NCBI RefSeq assembly: GCF_031843945.1 | Contig: NZ_JAVTJJ010000004.1 | Span: forward strand, 124,001 to 188,000 | Length of the DNA: 64,000 nucleotides | Source of the DNA: Paracidovorax sp031843945 | Lineage (GTDB): Bacteria; Pseudomonadota; Gammaproteobacteria; Burkholderiales; Burkholderiaceae_C | Reading direction: 5' to 3' | In this document: positions 9,100 through 17,665 of the stretch, in pieces | Numbering within the stretch: the stretch's first letter is position 1 | Layout of the letters: each line of letters opens with the position of its first letter | Program-made: the position numbers and the translations under genes | The notes under the pieces: model-generated | The model's database searches: none | What the model saw: the letters and a program-made list of their open reading frames with translations, nothing else | Told to the model about the DNA's origin: nothing

Positions 9100-10179
9100 T
9101 TACAGCTTTTGGGCCGACATGAAATTATCAAACCGCGCTTCGGCGAAGCGGAACCACAGGATCTGGTCACGCTGGAAGTTGCGGTAGTCGCCGTAGATCT
9201 TTTTCCAGTGCGGATTCTTCTCGGCGAGTTCGGCGTACACCTCCATCGATGTCTTGAACGAAGCTTCCAGCACGCTCTGCGGGAACGGTAAAACCTTGGA
9301 TTTCGCTGCCACGAGTTGCTTGAGCGCGCCAGGGTTGCGCGCGTCGTAGCGGGCCTGCGTCGTCACATGGGCCTCATGGGCAGCCGCTTGAACAATGGCC
9401 TTGTTCTCTGCCGACAGCCCATCCAGCGCCTTCTGGTTGATGTAGAAATCCAGATTCAGGCTGCCTTCCCACCAACCGGGGTAGTAGTAGAACGGCGCAA
9501 CCTTGTTCAGCCCCAGCTTCAAGTCATCGTAAGGACCGATCCACTCGGCCGCGTCGATCGTGCCTTTTTCCAGTGCCTGGTAAATCTCACCCCCGGCGAT
9601 GTTCTGTGGCACGCCCCCCATGCGCTCGATCACACGTCCAGCGAAGCCGCCCACGCGGAACTTCAGACCCTTGATGTCCGCAGGCGTCTTCACCTCCTTC
9701 CGGAACCATCCACCCATCTGCGCGCCAGTGTTGCCACCCACAAAGTTGACGATGTTGTACTGCGCGTAGAACTCGCGCATCAGCTTGGTGCCGTTGCCGT
9801 CGATCATCCATGCGGTGAGCTGCCGCGAGTTCATGCCGAAGGGAATGGCCCCACCAATGGCAAACGCCTCGTTCTTGCCGAAGAAATAGTACGGCGCAGT
9901 GTGGGCCATTTCCACGGTTCCGTTCTGCACACCGTCGACCACGCCGAAGGCGGGCATCAGCTCGCCAGCCGCATGGACCGAGATTTCAAACTTGCCGCCC
10001 GACATCTCCTTCACGGCTTTGGAAAACACGTCTGCCGATCCATAAATGGTGTCGAGCGATTTCGGGAAGCTGGAGGCCAAGCGCCACCGCACTGCAGCTT
10101 GCGCATGCACGGCAGGTGCGACGCCAGCGGCCAACACACCGGCAATGCCGGCATTCTTGATAAGGGAACGACGATCCAT
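9100..10179 (-). CDS. TRAP transporter solute-binding protein (TakP-like), copy 1
   Basis: This 359-residue periplasmic binding protein of the DctP superfamily begins with a twin-arginine-type signal (MDRRSLIK, then a hydrophobic stretch ending PAVHAQA, cleavage near 26). The core has motifs shared with the 2-oxoacid-binding TakP group: GGNTGAQMGGWFRKE, KGLKFRVGG, EWIGPYDD and YYPGWWEG. Substrate assignment to a 2-oxo or hydroxy acid is inference from this resemblance. The start has an ideal AGGAGG. It is a close paralogue of the next gene (10440-11522) and faces the permease genes. Two similar binding proteins may widen the substrate range of one permease pair. Confidence 0.92.
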   Translation of the reverse strand: MDRRSLIKNAGIAGVLAAGVAPAVHAQAAVRWRLASSFPKSLDTIYGSADVFSKAVKEMSGGKFEISVHAAGELMPAFGVVDGVQNGTVEMAHTAPYYFFGKNEAFAIGGAIPFGMNSRQLTAWMIDGNGTKLMREFYAQYNIVNFVGGNTGAQMGGWFRKEVKTPADIKGLKFRVGGFAGRVIERMGGVPQNIAGGEIYQALEKGTIDAAEWIGPYDDLKLGLNKVAPFYYYPGWWEGSLNLDFYINQKALDGLSAENKAIVQAAAHEAHVTTQARYDARNPGALKQLVAAKSKVLPFPQSVLEASFKTSMEVYAELAEKNPHWKKIYGDYRNFQRDQILWFRFAEARFDNFMSAQKL

Positions 10180-10439
10180 GAGAACCTCCTGGGACTAAGA
10201 AAATAAAACGAGTGCCGGTCACGCGCTGTGGCGTATGGCGGAGCACTGACAAACAGGTAACGACATCCGTTGACGCAATGGAAGGCCTGCGCGCCATCAC
10301 GGCGACACAACGAAATCCCGCCCGATTGAAACCTCGACACGTTGCGCGGGCGACCCCATGATGTATTCAGGCGGCGCCTCAGCGCTCAAGTGAACCAGCG
10401 CAGATCTTGATGCCGCAGGTCCTGAGTAAGCGCCATGGC

Positions 10440-11522
10440 TTACAGCTTCACGCCGGTCATGTAGTTGTCGAAGCGCAGTTCCGAATAGCGCGCCCACAGC
10501 AGCTGGTCGCGCTGGAAGGCCCGCATGTCCTGGTGGATCTTCTTGAACTCCGGCGACTTGGCTTCGTGTTCGGCGAACACTTCCATCGAGGCTTTGAAAC
10601 CCGCGTCCATGACGTCCTTGGAAAAGGCTTTCAGCTGAGTCTTGGCGGCCACCAGTCGCTTGAGCGCAATGGGGTTGAACGCGTCGTACTTGGCCGTCAT
10701 GTCGCGGGCGGCAACGGCCGTGGCAGCATCGACAATGGCCTGGAACTCGGGCGAAAGCGCCGCGTAGGCCTTGGAATTGATGAAGAACTCCAGCTCGGCG
10801 CTGCCTTCCCACCAGCCGGGGTAATAGTAGTAAGGGGCCACCTTGTTGAAGCCGAGCTTCTCATCATCGTAGGGCCCGACGAATTCGGTGGCGTCGAGCG
10901 TGCCCTTTTCCAGCGCCTGGTACACGTCCCCCGCCGGCATGTTCTGCGCGACAACGCCCAGCTTCTGCATTGCTTCGCCGAACAAGCCGCCGCCCATCCG
11001 CATCTTCAGACCCTTGAGGTCGGCAACTGTCTTGATTTCCTTGCGATACCAGCCGCCCATCTGCGTGCCGGTGTTGCCTGCGCTGCGGCTCTTGATGTTG
11101 TAGTTGGCATAGAACGCATCCATCAGCTTGCGGCCGTTGCCGTGCTCCATCCAGGCATCCATTTGCCGGGCGGTCAGCCCGAAGGGAACAGCACAGCCGA
11201 AGGCGAAGATGGAATCCTTGCCAGTGAAGTAATAAGGAGCGGTTTGCGCCATCTCGATGGTGCCGTTCTGGATCGCATCCACCACGCCGAAGGGAGGCAT
11301 CAGCTCACCCGCGGCATGCACGGACACCTCAAATTTTCCGCCCGACAGCGCCTTGACGGTCTTGGCGAACATTTCCGCACTGCCAAAAATCGTGTCCAAC
11401 GATTTGGGGAAGCTCGAGGCAAGGCGCCAGCGCACTGCGGTCTGGGCGTGCACTGCAGGTGCAGCGCCAGCAGCGAGCACGCCTGCGATACCAGCACTCT
11501 TGATGATGGAACGACGATCCAT
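10440..11522 (-). CDS. TRAP transporter solute-binding protein (TakP-like), copy 2
   Basis: This 360-residue paralogue of the downstream binding protein has a nearly identical start (MDRRSIIKSAGIAGVLAAG, a Tat-like signal) and many shared blocks: AVRWRLASSFPKSLDTI, NTGTQMGGWYRKE, VYQALEKGT and YYPGWWEG. Divergence concentrates in the ligand-facing loops, for example CAVPFGLTARQ against GAIPFGMNSRQ and EFVGPYDDEK against EWIGPYDDLK, which suggests different ligands after a tandem duplication. ATG 11522 was chosen over an upstream ATG at 11567 because CCGGAG precedes it and the signal peptide starts there. The 260-base gap to copy 1 shows no terminator, so read-through is possible. Confidence 0.92.
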   Translation of the reverse strand: MDRRSIIKSAGIAGVLAAGAAPAVHAQTAVRWRLASSFPKSLDTIFGSAEMFAKTVKALSGGKFEVSVHAAGELMPPFGVVDAIQNGTIEMAQTAPYYFTGKDSIFAFGCAVPFGLTARQMDAWMEHGNGRKLMDAFYANYNIKSRSAGNTGTQMGGWYRKEIKTVADLKGLKMRMGGGLFGEAMQKLGVVAQNMPAGDVYQALEKGTLDATEFVGPYDDEKLGFNKVAPYYYYPGWWEGSAELEFFINSKAYAALSPEFQAIVDAATAVAARDMTAKYDAFNPIALKRLVAAKTQLKAFSKDVMDAGFKASMEVFAEHEAKSPEFKKIHQDMRAFQRDQLLWARYSELRFDNYMTGVKL

Positions 11523-11827
11523 GGGGGTTATCTCCGGAAAAAAATGGCGTCCGCTCTGTCGCGCCATTGCGCGTGCCCAGAGGGTATGAGTGCTCTTGAT
11601 GAGAAACCCATTGTAAAAACGGGCTCAGCCACAGCCGTTGCGGGTTTTCCCGCGAAAGGTGCCGGGAGCCTGACATGGCTCAGCTTTCTGCAAGCAATTG
11701 CGGCCCTCAGCACTGCGGCTGGCCTGCTGCAGCCACCGGCCGATGCATCGGCCGACGATGGCCGCGCATAAAAAAAAACCGGCGATGGCGCCGGTTCTGT
11801 CGAGGGATGCCGCAAAGGCGCAGGCGC
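11523..11827. other. Intergenic region between dxs and TRAP binding protein
   Basis: This 305-base gap contains the dxs terminator (11768-11796) and a perfect 18-base palindrome, CGGCCGATGCATCGGCCG, at 11737-11754. The palindrome lies between the end of dxs and the upstream region of the binding-protein gene, so it could be an operator or a transcription stop element. No gene is visible. Confidence 0.5.
11768..11796 (-). terminator. Rho-independent terminator of dxs
   Basis: The stem AACCGGCG / CGCCGGTT with loop ATGG (11777-11796) is followed on the minus strand by about ten T residues. It lies 31 bases beyond the dxs stop codon. Confidence 0.92.
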
Positions 11828-13714
11828 TCAGAGAGAGCGCTTCGCCACCTCGCCGCCCCCCGCGAAGCGGGCGGTGATGGAGCGCTCGATGCCTGCCGCA
11901 TCCAACCCCTGCAGCGCCAGCAGTTTGGACGGCTCGCCGTGCTCGATGAACGTATCGGGCAGTCCGAGTTGGAGTACCGGGCGCAGCACGCCCGCTGCGT
12001 GAAGCGCCTCGGTCACCGCGCTGCCTGCTCCACCCGTGATGGCGCCCTCTTCCACCGTCACCAGCGCTTCGTGGCTCTCGGCAATCTGCAGCAGCAATGC
12101 CACATCGAGCGGCTTGGCCCAGCGCATATTGACCACCGTGGCGTCCAACGCCTCGGCCGCCTGCAACGCGGGATACAACAACGTGCCAAACGCCAGGATT
12201 GCGATGCGCTGCCCCTCGCGGCGCACCTCGCCCTTGGCAAAGGGCAGGCCCTCCAGGCCTGCCAACGGCGCCACGCCTGCACCGCTGCCACGCGGATAGC
12301 GCACGGCCACGGGATGATCCTGCTCGAAAGCGGTGGTCAGCAGCTGGCGGCACTCTCGCTCATCGGCCGGGCATGCCATGCTCATGTGGGGAATGCAGCG
12401 TACGAACGGGATGTCGTAGGCGCCCGCGTGCGTGGCCCCGTCCGCGCCCACCAGGCCCGCGCGGTCGAGCGCGAAGACCACCGGCAAATTCTGCAGGGCC
12501 ACGTCGTGAATCAGCTGGTCGTAGCCGCGCTGCAGGAAGGTGGAATAGATTGCCACCACGGGCTTGACGCCCTCGCAGGCCATGCCGGCCGCGAAGGTGA
12601 CGGCGTGCTGTTCGGCAATGCCAACGTCGAAGTAGCGGGCGGGGAAGCGCCGCTCGAACTCGACCATGCCTGAGCCCTCGCGCATGGCGGGCGTGATGCC
12701 GACCAGGCGCTCGTCTTTCTCGGCCATGTCGCAGAGCCATTGGCCGAACACCTGCGTGAAGGTGGGCTTCGAAGCCGTGGCAGGTTTGACGATGCCCACG
12801 CTGGGGTCAAACTTTCCTGGGCCGTGATAGGCCACCGGGTCGGCCTCGGCCAGCTTGTAGCCCTGGCCCTTCTTGGTCACCACGTGCAGGAACTGCGGGC
12901 CCTTCAGACCCTTGATATTTTCCAGCGTGGGAATGAGCGAATCGAGGTCGTGTCCGTCGATGGGGCCGATGTAGTTGAAGCCGAACTTCTCGAACAGCGT
13001 GGCCGGCACGACCATGCCCTTGGCCTGCTGCTCCAGCCGCTTGGCCAGCTCCAAGAGCGGCGGCGCGTTCTTCAGCACGCTCTTGCCGACGTCGCGCGCC
13101 TTGGCATAGAACTGCCCGCTCATCAGCTGCGCGAGGTAGCGGTTGAGCGCGCCCACCGGCGGGCTGATGCTCATGTCGTTGTCGTTCAATATGACGAGCA
13201 GGTTGGCGTCGGCCACGCCGGCGTTGTTCAGCGCCTCGAAAGCCATGCCGGCCGTCATCGCGCCGTCGCCGATGATGGCGATGGCATGGCGGTCTTCGCC
13301 ACGGTGGCGCGCCCCCAGCGCCATGCCCAGCGCGGCGGAAATGCTGGTACTGGAGTGCGCGGTACCAAACGTGTCGTACTCGCTTTCGGCGCGCTGCGGA
13401 AAGCCCGACAGCCCGCCCATCTGGCGCAGCGAGCCCATGCGGTCGCGCCGCCCGGTCAATATCTTGTGCGGATAGGTCTGGTGGCCCACGTCCCACACCA
13501 GCCGGTCGCGCGGCGTATCGAACACCGCATGCAGCGCCACCGTAAGTTCCACCGTGCCCAGGTTGGAGCTGAGGTGCCCGCCCGTCTGCGACACGCTGTG
13601 CAGCACGAAGGCACGCAGCTCGGCGGCCAGCTCCTTGAGCTCAGCACGCGACAGCCGGCGCAGGTCCGCGGGGTCATTCACCGTCTGCAGCAGAGGAAAG
13701 GAAGTCGTGGACAT
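11828..13714 (-). CDS. dxs: 1-deoxy-D-xylulose-5-phosphate synthase
   Basis: This 628-residue cytoplasmic thiamine diphosphate enzyme condenses pyruvate and glyceraldehyde 3-phosphate, the first step of the methylerythritol phosphate route to isoprenoids. Length is as expected for Dxs. Visible motifs are QTGGHLSSNLG with the catalytic-type His near 47, DVGHQTYPHKILTGR, the TPP/Mg motif GDGAMTAG (149-156) to LNDNDMS, and the transketolase pyrimidine-binding part with VGIAEQHAVTFAAGMA. It is encoded downstream of ispA and xseB in the same direction but separated by 155 bases that contain a palindromic repeat close to its start, so its expression may be partly independent. Confidence 0.97.
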   Translation of the reverse strand: MSTTSFPLLQTVNDPADLRRLSRAELKELAAELRAFVLHSVSQTGGHLSSNLGTVELTVALHAVFDTPRDRLVWDVGHQTYPHKILTGRRDRMGSLRQMGGLSGFPQRAESEYDTFGTAHSSTSISAALGMALGARHRGEDRHAIAIIGDGAMTAGMAFEALNNAGVADANLLVILNDNDMSISPPVGALNRYLAQLMSGQFYAKARDVGKSVLKNAPPLLELAKRLEQQAKGMVVPATLFEKFGFNYIGPIDGHDLDSLIPTLENIKGLKGPQFLHVVTKKGQGYKLAEADPVAYHGPGKFDPSVGIVKPATASKPTFTQVFGQWLCDMAEKDERLVGITPAMREGSGMVEFERRFPARYFDVGIAEQHAVTFAAGMACEGVKPVVAIYSTFLQRGYDQLIHDVALQNLPVVFALDRAGLVGADGATHAGAYDIPFVRCIPHMSMACPADERECRQLLTTAFEQDHPVAVRYPRGSGAGVAPLAGLEGLPFAKGEVRREGQRIAILAFGTLLYPALQAAEALDATVVNMRWAKPLDVALLLQIAESHEALVTVEEGAITGGAGSAVTEALHAAGVLRPVLQLGLPDTFIEHGEPSKLLALQGLDAAGIERSITARFAGGGEVAKRSL

Positions 13715-13728
13715 ATGCTACTTTTTTT

Positions 13729-13780
13729 ATAGCTGCCAGCGCTTATTGGATAAGCGCTAGAGGCCAATTTGATTCAAAAT
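13729..13780. repeat. Palindromic intergenic repeat, copy 1
   Basis: The core AGCGCTTAT-TGG-ATAAGCGCT is a perfect nine-base hairpin, preceded by ATAGCTGCC and followed by AGGCCAATTT. It lies 14 bases upstream of the dxs start codon, inside its leader or promoter. It belongs to the family found about ten times in this window. Confidence 0.85.
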
Positions 13781-13869
13781 TCACACCAGAACAGTGGCGG
13801 TCGCCGTGCGCCGTCCAAGACAGGTCGCGCAGGGCCGGCCCCTTCGTCGCACGCTGTATTCACATCTTC

Positions 13870-14778
13870 TCAATGCGACCGGTTGACCACCATGTCAGCC
13901 AACGCCGCCATCGCACGCGTGTCGGGCAGGCCGCTATCTTGCAGCGCAGTGCGCGCTTCGGCCAGCAGCTCGTCGGCATGTGCGCGGGCGCGGTCCAGGC
14001 CTAGCAGCGACACGTAGGTGGGTTTGTCGCTGGCCGCATCCTTGCCGGCGGTCTTGCCCAGCGTGGCGGAATCGGCGATCACATCGAGGATGTCGTCCAC
14101 CACCTGAAACGCCAGTCCCAGCGCGGCACCGTAGCGCATCAGCGACTCGAGCGCCGGCGCAGCGGCTTGGCCGCAGGCCGCGCCCATCACCACGCTGGCC
14201 TGCAGCAGCGCGCCGGTCTTCAGCCGGTGCATGTGGCGCAGCTGCGCTTCATCCAGGCCCACGCCGACGCTGGCCAAGTCGATGGCCTGGCCGCCGGCCA
14301 TGCCTCCTCTGCCGGCCGCCCGCGCCAGCAGGCGGCACAGGTGTGCCTGCATCGCCGGGGGCACGCCGTCTTCGGGCGCCAGCAATTCAAACGCCAGCGC
14401 CTGCAGCGCGTCGCCAGCCAGCAACGCCTGGGCTTCGCCGAACTGCACATGCACAGTGGGTTTGCCCCGGCGCAGCACGTCGTTGTCCATGCACGGCATG
14501 TCGTCGTGCACCAGCGAATAGGCGTGAATCAGCTCCACCGCGCAGGCAGCGCGCAGCGCCGCTTCGGGCAGGCCGCCGACCGCGTCGCTGGCGGCCATCA
14601 CCAGCAGCGGGCGCAGGCGCTTGCCGCCGTCCAGAACGGCATAGCGCATGGCCTGGCCCAATCCGGCAGGGGCTTCGCCGCACACCCAGCGGGACAAGGC
14701 AGCTTCCACGCGCTGCAGTTGCTGTGTGCTCCAGGTGTTCAGGTCGAAATCGGTCTTCGTCATCGCGCTCGCGCTCAT
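13870..14778 (-). CDS. ispA: Polyprenyl (farnesyl) diphosphate synthase
   Basis: This 302-residue cytoplasmic prenyltransferase is expected to build farnesyl diphosphate from DMAPP/GPP and IPP. Both Asp-rich motifs are present: HDDMPCMDND (91-100) and VVDDILDV (227-234). GGKRLRP (51-57) and KTGAL (187-191) also match the family. ATG 14778 overlaps the xseB stop as ATGA, which implies translational coupling; an in-frame ATG 15 bases further in is an alternative. The gene set xseB-ispA-dxs is a common bacterial isoprenoid cluster, so IspA acts on C5 units derived from the Dxs pathway. Confidence 0.95.
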   Translation of the reverse strand: MSASAMTKTDFDLNTWSTQQLQRVEAALSRWVCGEAPAGLGQAMRYAVLDGGKRLRPLLVMAASDAVGGLPEAALRAACAVELIHAYSLVHDDMPCMDNDVLRRGKPTVHVQFGEAQALLAGDALQALAFELLAPEDGVPPAMQAHLCRLLARAAGRGGMAGGQAIDLASVGVGLDEAQLRHMHRLKTGALLQASVVMGAACGQAAAPALESLMRYGAALGLAFQVVDDILDVIADSATLGKTAGKDAASDKPTYVSLLGLDRARAHADELLAEARTALQDSGLPDTRAMAALADMVVNRSH

Positions 14779-15026
14779 TCCTGCGTCCACGGCTGCAGTG
14801 CGCCTTCGTCAAGCACCTTGATCTGGTCCTGCACGGCTTCCAGGCGGTTCCGGCAGAACGTCAGCAAGGCGGCGCCCCGCTGGTAGCCCGCCAGCATCTG
14901 GTCCAGCGGCAACTGGCCCGACTCGATGCGGCCCACGAGCTGCTCCAGCTCCTCCAAAGCAGCTTCGTAGCTGACCGGATCAGGACTGGGGGCGGGCTTG
15001 GGCGATGTGGCAGGAGCCTTGGGCAT
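14775..15026 (-). CDS. xseB: Exodeoxyribonuclease VII small subunit
   Basis: This 83-residue protein is the small regulatory subunit of exonuclease VII, which degrades single-stranded DNA with XseA (not in this window). The family signature is clear: SYEAALEELEQLVGRIESG, then LDQMLAGYQRGAALL, a short helical hairpin of normal length. A Pro/Ala-rich leader of about 17 residues precedes the domain. It is the first gene of the xseB-ispA block, and its stop overlaps the ispA start. Confidence 0.94.
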   Translation of the reverse strand: MPKAPATSPKPAPSPDPVSYEAALEELEQLVGRIESGQLPLDQMLAGYQRGAALLTFCRNRLEAVQDQIKVLDEGALQPWTQE

Positions 15027-15193
15027 GGAGGGTGGAGGCGGCGGGGCGGCGCACTGTCAAAAAACGTTCGATTCTAGGCGCTGCACTCGGGGCGGAGCAC
15101 CTGAGCGCGCGCTCTGGCGACACGACGCCCCAGCAGCGCCGCGCGCTGCCTGTGCAATACACATACCCTTCGGGCGGAAATAACCCCACCGGC

Positions 15194-15199
15194 TACAAT
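15194..15199 (+). promoter_or_regulatory. Putative -10 element of the Rieske oxygenase gene
   Basis: GGCTACAATC contains TACAAT at 15194-15199, a good -10 hexamer, about 110 bases before the start codon. A clear -35 is not visible (TTCGGG at 15169-15174 is weak). Transcription from here would include the hairpin at 15217-15257 in the leader. Confidence 0.4.
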
Positions 15200-15216
15200 C
15201 CCATTTCTTTCCATCG

Positions 15217-15288
15217 AACCGGCTGCGGGTGTTTTGCTCGGCCGGTTTCGCTTTTTTCACGTGCGCACCCGCACCTCCCTGTGGGGAG
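15217..15288 (+). promoter_or_regulatory. Structured leader with terminator-like hairpin (possible attenuator)
   Basis: AACCGGC (15217-15223) pairs with GCCGGTT (15241-15247), followed by TCGCTTTTTT, a terminator-like element lying upstream of the start codon rather than behind a gene. The loop sequence TGCGGGTG (15224-15231) is exactly complementary to CACCCGCA (15266-15273), allowing a pseudoknot or alternative pairing across the T tract. A second small hairpin, CTCCC / GGGAG, follows at 15275-15288. The layout suggests transcription attenuation, but no known riboswitch class was recognised. Confidence 0.45.
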
Positions 15289-15306
15289 TCTTTAGGTCAG
15301 GTCTCG

Positions 15307-16446
15307 ATGTCTGATTTAAGTCTTCAACTGCAGCAGGCCGCAAGCCAACTACCAGTTTCAAGCTACTTCGACGAAGCGCTTTTCCAGCGTGAGCTGGAAA
15401 CCGTCTTCCAGCGCGGGCCCCGCTATGTGGGGCACGAGCTTTCCGTGCCCCATGCGGGCGACTACTATGCCCTGCCGCAGGAAAAGGAAGGCCGCGTGCT
15501 CGTGCGCAACGCCCAGGGCGGTGTCGAGCTGCTCTCCAACGTGTGCCGCCACCGCCAAGCCGTCATGCTCAAGGGCCGCGGCACGCTGCACGGCCAGGGC
15601 AAGGGCCACGCCGGGGGCAACATCGTCTGCCCGCTGCACCGCTGGACTTACGCGCCCAGCGGCGAATTGCTGGGTGCGCCGCACTTCTCGCACGACCCTT
15701 GTCTGAACCTGAACAATTACGGGCTGCGTGAGTGGAACGGCCTGCTGTTCGAAGACAACGGCCGCGGCATTCACGCCGACCTGGGCGAAATGGGCCCGCG
15801 CGCGCAACTCTCGTTCGAGGGCTTTTCGCTCGACCGCGTGGAACTGCACGAGTGCAACTACAACTGGAAGACCTTCATCGAGGTCTATCTGGAGGATTAC
15901 CACGTCGGCCCCTTCCACCCCGGCTTGGGCAACTTCGTCACCTGCGACGACCTCAGCTGGGAGTTTGGCAAGCACTACTCGGTGCAGACAGTGGGCGTGG
16001 CCTCGACCTTCGCCAAGCCGGGCTCCGACGTGTACAAGACCTGGCACGACGTGCTGCTGAAGTACCGTGAAGGCAAACTGCCCGAGCGCGGCGCGATCTG
16101 GCTGACCTACTACCCGCACATCATGGTGGAGTGGTATCCGCACGTGCTGACCGTATCTACGCTGCACCCCGTCAGCCCCACGAAGACGCTGAACATGGTG
16201 GAGTTCTACTACCCGGAAGAAATCACCGCCTTCGAGCGCGAGTTCGTCGAAGCCCAGCAGGCCGCCTACATGGAAACCTGCATCGAGGACGACGAGATCG
16301 CAGAGCGCATGGACGCCGGCCGGCGCGCCCTATATGAGCGCGGCGACAACGAGGTGGGTCCCTACCAGAGCCCTATGGAAGACGGCATGCAGCACTTTCA
16401 CGAGTGGTACCGGGCGCAGATGGGCGACGCCGTGCCCCAGCGGTGA
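15307..16446 (+). CDS. Rieske-type aromatic ring-hydroxylating oxygenase alpha subunit
   Basis: This 379-residue protein is an oxygenase large subunit of the Rieske non-haem iron family. The [2Fe-2S] ligands are C80-R-H82 and C108-P-L-H111, with an unusually long Gly/His-rich spacer (RGTLHGQGKGHAGGN) between the pairs. The mononuclear iron region follows as NWKTFIEVYLEDYHVGPFHP, with H199 and H204 as likely ligands. The substrate is unknown. No ferredoxin or reductase gene is next to it, so electron partners must be elsewhere. ATG 15307 was chosen because the longer frame only translates the leader hairpins. A palindromic repeat and an EamA exporter follow. Confidence 0.88.
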   Translation: MSDLSLQLQQAASQLPVSSYFDEALFQRELETVFQRGPRYVGHELSVPHAGDYYALPQEKEGRVLVRNAQGGVELLSNVCRHRQAVMLKGRGTLHGQGKGHAGGNIVCPLHRWTYAPSGELLGAPHFSHDPCLNLNNYGLREWNGLLFEDNGRGIHADLGEMGPRAQLSFEGFSLDRVELHECNYNWKTFIEVYLEDYHVGPFHPGLGNFVTCDDLSWEFGKHYSVQTVGVASTFAKPGSDVYKTWHDVLLKYREGKLPERGAIWLTYYPHIMVEWYPHVLTVSTLHPVSPTKTLNMVEFYYPEEITAFEREFVEAQQAAYMETCIEDDEIAERMDAGRRALYERGDNEVGPYQSPMEDGMQHFHEWYRAQMGDAVPQR

Positions 16447-16464
16447 TCCTTCAAACCGTATCAA

Positions 16465-16515
16465 AACAATAGCTGCCAGCGCTTGCCAGACAAGCGCTGG
16501 CAGCTATTTTCATTA
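16465..16515. repeat. Palindromic intergenic repeat, copy 2
   Basis: This is the most symmetrical copy: AATAGCTGCCAGCGCTTG pairs with its complement CAAGCGCTGGCAGCTATT, forming an 18-base stem with a short loop, followed by TT. It lies between the Rieske gene stop and the EamA gene and could act as a terminator as well as a repeat. Confidence 0.88.
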
Positions 16516-16534
16516 CTAGATTCGAGTCAAGCAC

Positions 16535-17446
16535 ATGCAAGCCCTCTGGATGGTCCTGGCCGCGTTCCTTTTTGCGACCATGGGTGTGTGCGTCAAGTTC
16601 GCGTCGGCGCATTTCAACTCTGCCGAACTGGTCTGCTACCGCGGCCTGATCGGCATGGCCTTGCTCTGGGCGCTGGCTCGCTCGCAGGGCGTGACGATGG
16701 GCACACGCTACCCCGGCATGCACGCCTGGCGCAGCCTGATCGGCGTGACCTCGCTGGGCTCTTGGTTCTACGCCATCGCCCACCTGCCGCTGGCCACCGC
16801 GATGACGCTGAACTACATGAGCAGCGTGTGGATCGCTGCCTTCCTGGTGGGCGGCGCGCTGCTGACCTGGCGCCCCAGCGGCGCGCAGCCGCGCCCTCCC
16901 CTGCAGGCCACCCTGGTGCTGACCGTGATGGCGGGCTTTGCCGGTGTGCTGATGATGCTGCGACCCAGCATTGGCGACAACCAGGGCTTTGCCGGGCTGG
17001 TCGGCCTGCTGTCGGGCCTGACTGCCGCCTTCGCCTACATGCAGGTGATGGCCCTGTCGCGCCTGGGCGAGCCGGAAACCCGCACCGTCTTCTACTTTGC
17101 CGTCGGCTCGGCCGTGGCGGGCGGCGCCGGCATGCTGCTGACCGGCACGTCGGACTGGCCCGGCTGGCCCGCGCTCTGGCTGCTGCCCATCGGCGCGCTG
17201 GCGGCTGGCGGCCAGCTGTGCATGACGCGGGCCTACGCCCGCGCCCTTACGCCGCGCGGCACGCTGGTAGTGGCCAACCTGCAGTATTCCGGCATCGTCT
17301 TTGCCGCTTTCTTCAGCGTGGCGCTGTTCGGCGACGTGATCCCGCCCATCGGCTGGATCGGCATGGCACTGATCGTGGCCAGCGGTATTGTCGCCACCGT
17401 GCTGCGGGCGCGGGCCGCGCCGGGCGCTCCTGCGGAAGAGCACTAA
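16535..17446 (+). CDS. EamA/DMT-family transporter
   Basis: This 303-residue inner-membrane protein has about ten hydrophobic helices arranged as two EamA repeats (residues about 4-140 and 150-295), the layout of drug/metabolite exporters. The first helix (WMVLAAFLFATMGVCVKFA) and the second-repeat end (YSGIVFAAFFSVALFGD then GMALIVASGIVATVL) are characteristic. Substrate cannot be inferred. It is co-oriented with the Rieske oxygenase upstream, from which it is separated by a repeat that may terminate transcription, and with the sulfurtransferase 219 bases downstream. Confidence 0.92.
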   Translation: MQALWMVLAAFLFATMGVCVKFASAHFNSAELVCYRGLIGMALLWALARSQGVTMGTRYPGMHAWRSLIGVTSLGSWFYAIAHLPLATAMTLNYMSSVWIAAFLVGGALLTWRPSGAQPRPPLQATLVLTVMAGFAGVLMMLRPSIGDNQGFAGLVGLLSGLTAAFAYMQVMALSRLGEPETRTVFYFAVGSAVAGGAGMLLTGTSDWPGWPALWLLPIGALAAGGQLCMTRAYARALTPRGTLVVANLQYSGIVFAAFFSVALFGDVIPPIGWIGMALIVASGIVATVLRARAAPGAPAEEH

Positions 17447-17665
17447 CCAATCGGCTGCCACCGGGCTGGCACCGGGCTCGGCCTGCGCACCGCACGTCCA
17501 CGTCGCCAGACCGAACAGAACACCGGTGGCGGCACCGGTGCACTGTCTGGCGAACGCCCCGCCAAGGTGAACGACGGACAACCCGACGTCCGCAGGGCGC
17601 CGTCTGGCATGGGCCGCACCTGGGCGGTGCCACAATGGTCTGGTCATCGACTCAGCCGTTCCACC

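Noticed and set aside
15229..15306. Upstream extension of the Rieske oxygenase
   Set aside because: It translates the leader hairpins and gives no domain sequence; ATG 15307 starts the recognisable protein.
17521..17540. CACCGGTG-GCGG-CACCGGTG as an operator
   Set aside because: It is short, GC-rich and without a matching site elsewhere in the window; chance cannot be excluded.
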